A DNA stretch of 7,653 bases from Clostridiales bacterium (GCA_019420265.1 JAHZHM010000121.1:1-7653), one strand, 5' to 3'. Counted from the stretch's first letter, positions 1 through 5,859 are shown. The notes: generated by a model not told the origin, from the sequence alone. Numbers and translations are program-made.

Positions 1-384
1 TGGGTTGCCGCGCAAGAGCCCGCGATATTTATTTTGATAGCGCAACATGGCTTTTTTCTCTCCGCCGCCCAGCTTTGCCGCAATGCTGCGCACAGATTTT
101 CCCTCTGCCTGCCCCAGCAGCATGGCCTCCACCAGGCGGTGCTGTTCCTGCTCACCAAAGGGAATAAAGGCGGCTTTGCCCCTGCCCGGCTCTTCCCGCA
201 GCTTTGTATAGTAGTAATTGCGAATGCTGTTCGGCCGCCGCCCCGTCTTTTGCGCCACCACTTCAAACGCGCGCCGAATGGGCTGCTCCTGTGCCGCCGC
301 GCGGTCAATCTCCTCAAATAAAAGCGCCGTCTCTTCCGGCGACCATCCAGCCTTTCCAGAGGCCTGCCTTTGCTTTTCTGCCAT
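1..384 (-). CDS. Tandem Myb/SANT-like DNA-binding protein (5' part, cut by window edge)
   Basis: The reading frame is open from the ATG at 384-382 to the window edge (128 codons), so the C-terminus is missing. Residues 13-63 form a Myb/SANT-like helical domain starting GWSPEETALLFEEI and ending in the recognition-helix-like stretch GRRPNSIRNYYYTKLRE. Residues 75-123 look like a second, related domain (EQEQHRLVEAMLL, GKSVRSIAAKLGGG, MLRYQNKYRGLL). Similar proteins, loosely resembling the RsfA/Myb-like regulators, occur in many Clostridia. By family it should bind DNA in the cytoplasm and regulate transcription, but no target can be read from this sequence. AAAGGG lies about 10 bases before the ATG and serves as a modest ribosome binding site. 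It is transcribed divergently from the gene at 656. The domain call is fairly secure; the biological role is unknown. Confidence 0.8.
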   Translation of the reverse strand, partial: MAEKQRQASGKAGWSPEETALLFEEIDRAAAQEQPIRRAFEVVAQKTGRRPNSIRNYYYTKLREEPGRGKAAFIPFGEQEQHRLVEAMLLGQAEGKSVRSIAAKLGGGEKKAMLRYQNKYRGLLRGNP

Positions 385-539
385 ACTTAAAAACCCTTTC
401 GATTTTCTACCTATATTATGAACGTCTGTCTCGGAGAATATAACCACAAAAAGATGCCCCATGCCTCTAAAAACGGCGGTTTCATCCCGGTTTTCGGCGG
501 GAGTTTTACAATCGCCGAGGGGCCAGCGCCCCTTAATGA

Positions 540-569
540 AACAAAAAAGCAGAAACTTTGCTCTGCTTT
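540..569 (-). terminator. Minus-strand intrinsic terminator-like hairpin with no gene in front
   Basis: Read on the minus strand, AAAGCAGA (569-562), an 8-base loop, and TCTGCTTT (553-546) form a perfect 8-bp stem. The 3' arm continues into more Ts, making a run of six before a G. On the plus strand there is no T-run after the stem, so it is directional. It lies 156 bases upstream of the Myb-like gene start, so it would end either a short minus-strand RNA or act as an attenuator in that gene's leader. Confidence 0.5.
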
Positions 570-621
570 CGTAAACTCTAAAATATTTTTATTGCCGGGA
601 CGCGAGGAATAGAACTTTTTA

Positions 622-650
622 TACATTCCTGGCGCATATTTGAATATAGT
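622..650 (+). promoter_or_regulatory. Possible promoter of the unknown gene at 656
   Basis: TATAGT (645-650) is a good -10 hexamer. The 17-bp-spaced -35 (TACATT, 622-627) is poor. Transcription from this -10 would begin at or next to the A of the ATG at 656, implying a leaderless mRNA. The same TATAGT is used at the much better argS promoter. Confidence 0.35.
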
Positions 651-655
651 ATAAC

Positions 656-1633
656 ATGGAGCATCTAAATCTTCTTCAAATCTCCAGCCCCGCAGATGGG
701 CTGGTCTATCTAAATGGCTCGCTGGCAGGAGAGCTGCTGGGCGGGCAGCTTTCACTCTGCATTCCAAGGGGGCGTTTTTGTCTTTCCTTTTCCCCTCTGG
801 AGCAGACGGATGATAAAGTCTATCTCCCCTTCTCCCGCATTTTGGATCTTTCCGAGGAAAAGCCGGTCATCCTGCGGGATGACGGCGTGCTTAACGTTTA
901 TCTTCTGGGGGAAATCTGCTGCGTGCAGCTCTCTCCGCCCTATGCCAGCACGCCCTGCCTGCCCTACCTCGTGGCAACACATGGTTTTTCTTTTAACGGC
1001 CAGAGGATGCGCGCCCAGGTCTATTTCGACCGCGTGCCCTGCTTTTCTTTGGAGGAGAATAACCGCATTCTCTTTGCCTGCACGCTGCCTTTCTCCGCAG
1101 AAAGCGCCAAGCTTTTCACAGCAAAAATCGGCAATGAGTTTTGCGTCTTTGCTGAATTGGAGCAGGCGGAGAAAAAGGCGCTTGCCTGCATGGCAGTGCA
1201 GTCCAAAAAGTTGCTTTTCTGCGAGGCATATACGCAGTATCACCTCTCGCCGCAGACAGGCCTGGAACTCTTTGGCCCTTCTCAGCGCTGCGGCTACTGC
1301 GTCGTCCGGCAATATCGGGAAAACCCGGAAAAACCCTCCATCCGCCTGGCCCGCCTGCCAGACGAGCAAATCGACCCGGCCCCGGCCTTTGCCCTGGCCA
1401 TGCAGCACCGGGATTCGGCCTCCGCCCTCTCCTTTCTCTCTCCCTCTCTGGCCCGAGAGCTCAGTTTTGAGGATCTGTTGGAGTTTTTTGGAGACGCTTT
1501 CCCAGCGCCTGCGCAATTTTGTCAGCCGGGGGAGCTTGCCTTTTGCGAAAAGTTTTCCGAGCACATCTTTTTTGTGCGTCGGTTTTCCCTAGAGCTCATG
1601 AGCGATAAAATTTGCAATATTTCCGAGCGTTAG
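656..1633 (+). CDS. Hypothetical protein with PEGA-like N-terminus, cysteine-rich
   Basis: I do not recognise this 325-residue protein. Residues 9-45 (SPADGLVYLNGSLAGE followed by a turn and CIPRGRFCLSF) resemble the start of a PEGA-type beta domain, a small extracytoplasmic or surface-associated fold. However, there is no signal peptide or membrane segment, so a cytoplasmic protein is more likely. The middle is beta-rich, with many aromatic residues. Residues 243-283 look helical (AFALAMQHRDSASALSFL, then FEDLLEFFGDAF). It contains 15 cysteines with no CxxC metal site except RCGYC at 211-215, which is CxxC-like. The start is the only possible one near the domain start: an in-frame TAG lies two codons upstream and the next in-frame ATG is far inside. 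No Shine-Dalgarno sequence precedes it. Two other long frames overlap this region, but neither gives a plausible protein. It ends 89 bp before argS. Confidence 0.65.
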   Translation: MEHLNLLQISSPADGLVYLNGSLAGELLGGQLSLCIPRGRFCLSFSPLEQTDDKVYLPFSRILDLSEEKPVILRDDGVLNVYLLGEICCVQLSPPYASTPCLPYLVATHGFSFNGQRMRAQVYFDRVPCFSLEENNRILFACTLPFSAESAKLFTAKIGNEFCVFAELEQAEKKALACMAVQSKKLLFCEAYTQYHLSPQTGLELFGPSQRCGYCVVRQYRENPEKPSIRLARLPDEQIDPAPAFALAMQHRDSASALSFLSPSLARELSFEDLLEFFGDAFPAPAQFCQPGELAFCEKFSEHIFFVRRFSLELMSDKICNISER

Positions 1634-1657
1634 TGCCCCAGTTTTCCCTGCCGCCCG

Positions 1658-1686
1658 TTGCCATTTTCCGGGGCGTATGATATAGT
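1658..1686 (+). promoter_or_regulatory. argS promoter
   Basis: TTGCCA (1658-1663) and TATAGT (1681-1686) are separated by exactly 17 bp, a good sigma-A-type promoter. The predicted transcription start is near 1693, giving a leader of about 30 bases. That is too short for a T-box element, which controls many Gram-positive tRNA-synthetase genes. Confidence 0.65.
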
Positions 1687-1722
1687 AAATAGGAAAAAAC
1701 GCAAGAAAATGGATGGTGTAAC

Positions 1723-3426
1723 ATGGATTACAAAAGTGAACTTGCTCTGCTTTTAAATAGCGCCCTGCCCTCTCTTTCTGCTTCCGAGCTGGAAGATATG
1801 CTGGAAATCCCCCCGGATGCGAACATGGGCGATTATGCTCTGCCCTGCTTTAAGCTGGCCAAAACCCTGCGCATGGCTCCGCCCAAAATTGCCGCAGATT
1901 TGCTGGAAAAATTCCAAAAGCCCAGCTGGATTTCCAAAGTTGAAATTGCAGGCGGGTATTTGAATTTCTTTGTAGATCGGGCGTTCTTCGCGCAAAGCAC
2001 GCTTTCGGCCGTCGGCCAGCAGGGCGAGCGATATGGCTCTTCCCAGATGGGCGAAGGCCGCGCCGTTACCATCGATTATTCTTCCATCAATATTGCCAAG
2101 CCCTTCCATATCGGCCATCTCTCTTCCACGGCCATCGGGCATGCGCTTTATAATATCTATAACTTCCTGGGTTTCCACTGCGTCGGCATCAACCATTTGG
2201 GCGACTGGGGCACGCAGTTTGGCAAGCTCATCGCGGCATACAAGCGCTGGGGCAACCGCGAGGATGTCGAGCAGCGCTCGATTCAGGCGCTTTTGGAGCT
2301 ATATGTCCGTTTTCACGAGGAAGCCAAGCAGGATGCTGCCCTGGATGATGAGGGCCGTGCCTGGTTCAAGAAAATCGAGGATGGCGATGAGGAGGCGCTT
2401 GCCATTTTCGGCTGGTTCAAAGAGCTGACGCTCAAGGAAGTCTCCAAGGTATACGATTTGCTGGGCATTCACTTTGATTCCTACGCCGGCGAATCCTTCT
2501 ACAACGATAAGATGCAGCCCATTATCGACGAGCTGAAAGCCAAAAATCTGCTGGAGGAAAGCGACGGCGCGCAGATCGTCCGCCTGGACGACTATGAGCT
2601 TCCGCCCTGCCTGATTCTGCGCTCGGATGGCGCGACGCTCTATGCGACGCGGGACCTCGCCGCCGCATTTTACCGCAAGAAGACCTACGATTTCTATAAA
2701 AACCTGTATGTCGTCGCCTATCAGCAAAACCTGCATTTCCGCCAGCTCTTCCAGGTGCTGGAGCTCCTGGGCGCGGATTTCGCAACAGACTGCGTGCATG
2801 TGGCTTTTGGCATGGTCTCTCTGGCAGACGGCACCATTTCCACCCGGGAAGGCCGCGTGGTATTTTTGGAGGATGTGCTCAACTCCGCCATTGAAAAAAC
2901 TCGCAGCGTCATCCAGGAGAAAAACCCGAATCTGGATAACAAAGACGAGATTGCAAAAAAGGTTGGCGTCGGCGCGGTGGTATTCAGCGTGCTCTCGGGC
3001 AGCCGCATCAAGGATATCACGTTCGATTTAGATCGCCTGCTCAATTTCGACGGCGAAACCGGGCCGTATGTCCAGTATACACATGCCCGGGCCTGCTCTT
3101 TGCTGCGCAAAGCCGCCGCCGGTGCTTATGATACCGCCCCGGACTACGCGGCGCTGAACTGCGACCAGGCATTCGCTGTGCTGCGCCTCATTCAGGAGTT
3201 TCCGAGCGTTATCGTCAAGGCCGCGGAGAAATACGAGCCGTTTATGATCACACGGCAGGTCGTCTCTCTGGCGCAGGCATTCAACAAATTCTACTACGAC
3301 ATCCGCATTCTGGATGAGCAGGACCCTGCGGGAACCGCGGCGCGGCTGGCGCTGGTAGATGCGACGCGCACAGTCATCAAAACCGGCCTGGCGCTCATCG
3401 GCATCGATGCGCCCGAGCAGATGTAA
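1723..3426 (+). CDS. argS: Arginyl-tRNA synthetase
   Basis: This class I aminoacyl-tRNA synthetase charges tRNA-Arg with arginine using ATP, in the cytoplasm. Its 567 residues match the usual family length. Residues 1-90 form the N-terminal additional domain that contacts the tRNA D-loop. The catalytic Rossmann fold carries the HIGH motif at 129-132 (PFHIGHLSST) and INHLGDWGTQFGKLI at 156-170. YATRDLAAA at 307-315 is also typical. The KMSKS position is the divergent TISTREG at 371-377, which is common in this enzyme family. The DALR anticodon-binding domain follows from about 440 (FDGETGPYVQYTHARA) and ends in IDAPEQM. The ribosome binding site is weak (GGTG four bases before the ATG). A tiny ATG-GTG-TAA frame at 1713-1721 ends one base before the start. 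It has its own promoter and terminator, so it is probably monocistronic. Confidence 0.98.
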   Translation: MDYKSELALLLNSALPSLSASELEDMLEIPPDANMGDYALPCFKLAKTLRMAPPKIAADLLEKFQKPSWISKVEIAGGYLNFFVDRAFFAQSTLSAVGQQGERYGSSQMGEGRAVTIDYSSINIAKPFHIGHLSSTAIGHALYNIYNFLGFHCVGINHLGDWGTQFGKLIAAYKRWGNREDVEQRSIQALLELYVRFHEEAKQDAALDDEGRAWFKKIEDGDEEALAIFGWFKELTLKEVSKVYDLLGIHFDSYAGESFYNDKMQPIIDELKAKNLLEESDGAQIVRLDDYELPPCLILRSDGATLYATRDLAAAFYRKKTYDFYKNLYVVAYQQNLHFRQLFQVLELLGADFATDCVHVAFGMVSLADGTISTREGRVVFLEDVLNSAIEKTRSVIQEKNPNLDNKDEIAKKVGVGAVVFSVLSGSRIKDITFDLDRLLNFDGETGPYVQYTHARACSLLRKAAAGAYDTAPDYAALNCDQAFAVLRLIQEFPSVIVKAAEKYEPFMITRQVVSLAQAFNKFYYDIRILDEQDPAGTAARLALVDATRTVIKTGLALIGIDAPEQM

Positions 3427-3439
3427 CCCAAAAACGAGC

Positions 3440-3467
3440 AAGAGCAGGATTTTCCTGCTCTTTTTCT
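3440..3467 (+). terminator. argS intrinsic terminator
   Basis: AAGAGCAGGA (3440-3449) and TCCTGCTCTT (3453-3462) form a perfect 10-bp stem with a TTT loop, followed by a T-run and CTT. It lies 13 bases after the argS stop and ends about two bases before the Shine-Dalgarno site of the next gene. Confidence 0.9.
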
Positions 3468-3479
3468 TAGGAGGAAAAG

Positions 3480-3911
3480 ATGCAAATTATCCCGGCGACT
3501 ATTTCGGATATGCAGGCCATCTATAAGCTCATCTGCCAACTGGAAGAACAGACGCTTTGCCCCGCGGATTTTGAGCGCATCTATCTGCAGAATCTGCAAA
3601 ACCCCGCAATCTGCTATCTGCTCTGCAAAGACGGGGGCGAAGTACTGGGTTTTTGCAGCCTGCATATGCAGAGCCTGCTGCACCATGCGGGCAAAATTGC
3701 CGAAGTGCAGGAGCTGATTCTCTGCCCTAGCGCCAGAGGCTCTGGCGCAGGCCGGGCGCTGATGGAGGCGGCAAAGCAAAGAGCACAGCAGGAAGGCTGT
3801 CTGCAAATCGAGGTTTGCTGCAATCTGCGCCGGGAGAGATCGCACCAGTTCTACGAGCATATCGGCCTTAAAAGGAGCCACTACAAGTTTACCGCTCCGC
3901 TGCCGCGCTGA
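3480..3911 (+). CDS. PhnO-like GNAT N-acetyltransferase
   Basis: This 143-residue GNAT-fold enzyme transfers an acetyl group from acetyl-CoA to an amine. The acetyl-CoA-binding loop is RGSGAG at 86-91, preceded by the strand VQELILCPSA. Comparison from memory with E. coli PhnO (aminoalkylphosphonate N-acetyltransferase) shows similarity along the whole length: IYKLICQLEE, the NP...YLL segment, LGFCSLHMQSLLHHA, EVQELILCPSARG, HQFYEHIGLKRSHYKFT. The length is also the same. Aminophosphonates or similar small amines are therefore possible substrates, but no phosphonate genes are nearby and GNAT substrates are hard to predict. AGGAGG (3469-3474), five bases before the ATG, sets the start. The argS terminator abuts that site and no promoter is visible between them, so expression may depend on read-through or on a promoter inside argS. 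Confidence 0.88.
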   Translation: MQIIPATISDMQAIYKLICQLEEQTLCPADFERIYLQNLQNPAICYLLCKDGGEVLGFCSLHMQSLLHHAGKIAEVQELILCPSARGSGAGRALMEAAKQRAQQEGCLQIEVCCNLRRERSHQFYEHIGLKRSHYKFTAPLPR

Positions 3912-3917
3912 TTTTGT

Positions 3918-3946
3918 TTGACAGCGCGCCTTTCATGCCGTAAGAT
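3918..3946 (+). promoter_or_regulatory. Promoter of the second GNAT gene
   Basis: A perfect -35 TTGACA (3918-3923) and TAAGAT (3941-3946, 4 of 6 consensus bases) are spaced by 17 bp. It begins seven bases after the stop of the PhnO-like gene. The predicted transcript starts near 3953, close to a small hairpin (CGGCA/TGCCG, 3955-3968) that may stabilise its 5' end. Confidence 0.7.
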
Positions 3947-3981
3947 GGATCTGCCGGCAAAATTGCCGAGTTTCTATCAAA

Positions 3982-3988
3982 AGAGGTG
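3982..3988 (+). promoter_or_regulatory. Ribosome binding site that questions the start of the next gene
   Basis: AGAGGTG is a good match to the anti-Shine-Dalgarno complement, but its last G is the first base of the nearest canonical start (GTG at 3988). The correctly spaced in-frame codon, eight bases downstream, is ATA at 3997. Confidence 0.6.
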
Positions 3989-4446
3989 TGGTTTCCATAA
4001 TCGAAATCAAAAAAGTGACGCAAAACAAAAAGCAGTATCTGGATTTGCTCCTGCTGGCCGATGAGCAGGAAGACATGATCGACCGCTATCTGGAGCGGGG
4101 CGAGATGTTTGCCCTATGGGATGGCGGACAGGTGCGCAGCATCGCCGTCGTAACCCAGGAGGATGCGCAGACTTGCGAGCTGAAAAACCTGGCCACCCGA
4201 GAGGAGGACCAGGGAAAAGGATATGGCCGTGCGATGGTTCAGCATCTGTTTGCCTGCTATCAAGGCCGCTATCAAAAGATGCTGGTTGGCACGGGAGATA
4301 GCCCTGCAACCGTCCCTTTCTATGAAAAATGCGGCTTTTCCTATTCGCATCGGTTAAAAGATTTTTTCACCGACAACTATGATCACCCCATTTACGACGG
4401 TGGCGTGTTGCTGAAAGATATGGTTTATTTTGAAAAAGAGCTATAG
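3988..4446 (+). CDS. GNAT family N-acetyltransferase, substrate unknown
   Basis: This is a single-domain GNAT acetyltransferase of up to 152 residues. The acetyl-CoA loop is QGKGYG at 75-80, preceded by LKNLATREED. FYEKCGF at 111-117 is the usual late GNAT motif. The tail, with DNYDHPIYDGG and LLKDMVYFEKEL, is shared by a group of Clostridia and Bacilli GNATs of unknown substrate, recognised from memory. The N-terminal pattern LLLADEQEDMIDRYLERGEMFAL also fits that group. The start is uncertain. GTG at 3988 is used here because it is the nearest canonical codon, but it overlaps the ribosome binding site. Family proteins typically begin near the IEIKKVT segment, which points to ATA at 3997. 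GTG at 4015 is a third option. It is expressed from its own TTGACA promoter and ends at a bidirectional terminator. Confidence 0.88.
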   Translation: MVSIIEIKKVTQNKKQYLDLLLLADEQEDMIDRYLERGEMFALWDGGQVRSIAVVTQEDAQTCELKNLATREEDQGKGYGRAMVQHLFACYQGRYQKMLVGTGDSPATVPFYEKCGFSYSHRLKDFFTDNYDHPIYDGGVLLKDMVYFEKEL

Positions 4447-4453
4447 ATTGCAC

Positions 4454-4489
4454 AAAAAAAGAAGGCGGCATTTGCCGCCTTCTTTTTTT
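4454..4489. terminator. Bidirectional terminator between convergent genes
   Basis: GAAGGCGGCA (4461-4470) pairs with TGCCGCCTTC (4473-4482), with an effective ATTT loop. It is flanked by seven As (4454-4460) and seven Ts (4483-4489), so it works in both directions. It serves the GNAT gene ending at 4446 and uppP, whose stop is at 4493-4495. Confidence 0.93.
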
Positions 4490-4492
4490 CTC

Positions 4493-5281
4493 TTAGAAAA
4501 CCAGGTGCCACCATGCCTGATCCAGAATGACCAGAATGCCCAAAACCAGCACATACAGCGCAAAGCCATACATCTTGCGCTTGCGGATGAGGCTGAGCAT
4601 AAAGCGCACGGCGAAATAGCCCGAGAGCCCAGCCGCGATCATGCCGAAGATGGTGGGCCAGAGATAAACCGTGCCAGCGCCGTCTGTCACCAGCTTATAG
4701 CCCTCCAGGACTGTCGATCCCAAGATAACCGGAATGGACATCAGGAAGGAAAACTTTGCCGCAAGGCCGCGATCCAGCCCCATGAAAAGGCTCCCGGCCA
4801 GCGTGGAGCCGCTGCGCGAAATACCCGGAAACACCGCCACAGCCTGCATGCACCCGATGCCCGCCGCATTGGCATAGCTGATTTCCTTCTTTCTATGGCG
4901 CTTTTGCGCGCTGAGCATCTCGGAGAGCGTCAGCAGCACGGCCGTCAGCAAAAAGCCCACACCCAGATACTGCCCGCCAAATGTGCTCTCGATAAAATCC
5001 CCGATGAGCAGCTCTGCGATGACCGCCGGGATCGTCGCCACAATGAGCAGCCCCATCAGCTTCTGAACCGGATGGCGCAGCAAGCTGACGATATCCTTCC
5101 AAAACACGACGAAAATGGCAACCAGCGTGCCCACATGCACCATGACGTTAAAAAACAGCATATTGCCGCTATCAATTCCCATGATATTCTGGAACAGCAC
5201 CAGATGCCCGCTGCTGGAGACGGGCAAAAACTCCGTCAATCCCTGCAAAATACCCAGAATGATTCCCTGCAAAATATTCAT
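4493..5281 (-). CDS. uppP: Undecaprenyl-diphosphate phosphatase (UppP/BacA)
   Basis: This integral membrane phosphatase converts undecaprenyl pyrophosphate to undecaprenyl phosphate, recycling the lipid carrier for peptidoglycan and other wall polymers. Extra copies give bacitracin resistance. The 262 residues match the family (about 265-275). Both signature motifs are present: QGLTEFLPVSSSGHL at 13-27 and PGISRSGST at 152-160, holding the catalytic Glu, Ser and Arg residues. Several hydrophobic membrane segments flank them. The start at 5281 is set by AGGAGG (5289-5294) seven bases upstream and by the conserved MNILQGIILG beginning. A longer frame upstream overlaps the preceding gene and is not used. 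It lies 14 bases after the stop of the four-helix membrane protein gene, so the two are surely cotranscribed and probably translationally coupled. Confidence 0.97.
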   Translation of the reverse strand: MNILQGIILGILQGLTEFLPVSSSGHLVLFQNIMGIDSGNMLFFNVMVHVGTLVAIFVVFWKDIVSLLRHPVQKLMGLLIVATIPAVIAELLIGDFIESTFGGQYLGVGFLLTAVLLTLSEMLSAQKRHRKKEISYANAAGIGCMQAVAVFPGISRSGSTLAGSLFMGLDRGLAAKFSFLMSIPVILGSTVLEGYKLVTDGAGTVYLWPTIFGMIAAGLSGYFAVRFMLSLIRKRKMYGFALYVLVLGILVILDQAWWHLVF

Positions 5282-5295
5282 GTATTTTCCTCCTA

Positions 5296-5688
5296 CTATT
5301 TTGAAGCCTCTGCGCCGCGTTTTTTCCCTGCTGCCCTTGCCGTGCAAAGCTCCAGCGCCGCGCCCATGAGCAGAAAGCCCGAAAGGCATCCGGCCCAAAT
5401 CAGCCAAAGATTATTCGAGCGCGCCCCGGCAGAATTGACGGCATCCCAGTTCAGCGCCAGCCCGATGCCAAAGCCGCAAGGGTAGCCCAAAACCGCCGAG
5501 AGAGAAAACCACCTTTTGCGAAACGCCCAGGAATTGGCCAGCGCGGCGAGCACGCAAACAGCCAAAATATTCGGCCAGTCCTTCATGCCGTGCAAATCAA
5601 ACAAGGCATACCGGCAAAGCCAGTAAAAAAAGCCCAGCAGAGCGAGATTGCCGCACAGCACGGCGAAATTCTTTTTCCCCTCTTTCAT
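5296..5688 (-). CDS. Small four-helix membrane protein of unknown function
   Basis: I do not recognise this 130-residue protein. It has four likely membrane helices: about 7-29 (NFAVLCGNLALLGFFYWLC), 39-55 (PNILAVCVLAALANSWAF), 61-80 (FSLSAVLGYPCGFGIGLAL) and 93-115 (NLWLIWAGCLSGFLLMGAAL). It ends in a basic tail (GKKRGAEASK) and starts with a basic stretch (MKEGKK). No catalytic motif stands out. The start is set by AAGGAGG (5696-5702), seven bases before the ATG at 5688-5686; an in-frame ATG 13 codons earlier has no such site. The stop codon lies one base from the uppP Shine-Dalgarno site, so the two genes form a tight operon. A role linked to envelope or lipid-carrier metabolism is only an inference from that position. 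Confidence 0.75.
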   Translation of the reverse strand: MKEGKKNFAVLCGNLALLGFFYWLCRYALFDLHGMKDWPNILAVCVLAALANSWAFRKRWFSLSAVLGYPCGFGIGLALNWDAVNSAGARSNNLWLIWAGCLSGFLLMGAALELCTARAAGKKRGAEASK

Positions 5689-5805
5689 CGCTCGCCCTCC
5701 TTGCCCGGCCGGTAGCTTCGAGGCCATTTACCACGCCGGCGCCGCGCATCGTGCACTGCCGGCGGCCGTCCATCCATGCCTTTCTTCCGCTTAGGCCGTG
5801 CATCT

Positions 5806-5814
5806 ATTTTACCA
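5806..5814 (-). promoter_or_regulatory. Possible extended -10 promoter of the membrane protein-uppP operon
   Basis: Read on the minus strand, TGGTAAAAT is an extended -10 (TGn plus TAAAAT). No good -35 is visible 17 bp upstream, which extended -10 promoters tolerate. The start would be near 5799, giving a leader of about 110 bases that contains a GC-rich inverted repeat (GCCGGC at 5758-5763 and 5735-5740). Confidence 0.4.
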
Positions 5815-5859
5815 TTATTTTACGCGCCCGGAAACACTTTCATGGCTCTCTTTGAAAAT

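Larger units (their letters stand above)
385..655. other. Divergent intergenic region with several hairpins
   Basis: This 271-bp gap separates the leftward Myb-like gene from the rightward unknown gene. It holds a minus-strand terminator-like hairpin (540-569), a GC-rich hairpin AGGGGC/GCCCCT (518-533), and an inverted CGGCG/CGCCG pair (495-499 with 513-517). CGGCGG occurs at 474-479 and again at 495-500, exactly 21 bp apart. Short open frames cross it on both strands, but none has a ribosome binding site or a recognisable protein. It most likely carries the control regions of both flanking genes, and possibly a small RNA or leader element. Confidence 0.5.

Noticed and set aside
411..767. Minus-strand open frame of 118 codons and a plus-strand frame at 418-612 in the divergent gap
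   Set aside because: No ribosome binding site or family resemblance. The minus-strand frame overlaps the start of the unknown gene and contains the terminator hairpin within it.
714..1592. Second plus-strand frame and a minus-strand frame (752-1564) within the unknown gene
   Set aside because: Both translations are low-complexity in Arg, Ser, Pro or Lys, with no ribosome binding site or protein-like pattern. The frame at 656-1633 gives balanced composition and a PEGA-like start.
1634..1722. T-box riboswitch in front of argS
   Set aside because: The promoter leaves a leader of only about 30 bases, and no specifier stem, T-box motif or leader terminator is visible.
3480..4446. The two neighbouring GNAT genes as a toxin-antitoxin or antibiotic-resistance cassette
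   Set aside because: There is no small antitoxin partner with a DNA-binding fold, both proteins resemble ordinary small-molecule GNATs, and each has separate expression signals.
5282..5407. N-terminal extension of UppP by 42 residues
   Set aside because: It overlaps the preceding gene, lacks membrane-protein character, and the family's conserved start MNILQGI has a perfect AGGAGG seven bases upstream.
4430..5485. Long plus-strand open frame (351 codons) covering uppP
   Set aside because: It is antisense to uppP, whose motifs and ribosome binding site are clear. The translation is rich in His, Gln and Arg with no recognisable domain, and it crosses a strong bidirectional terminator.
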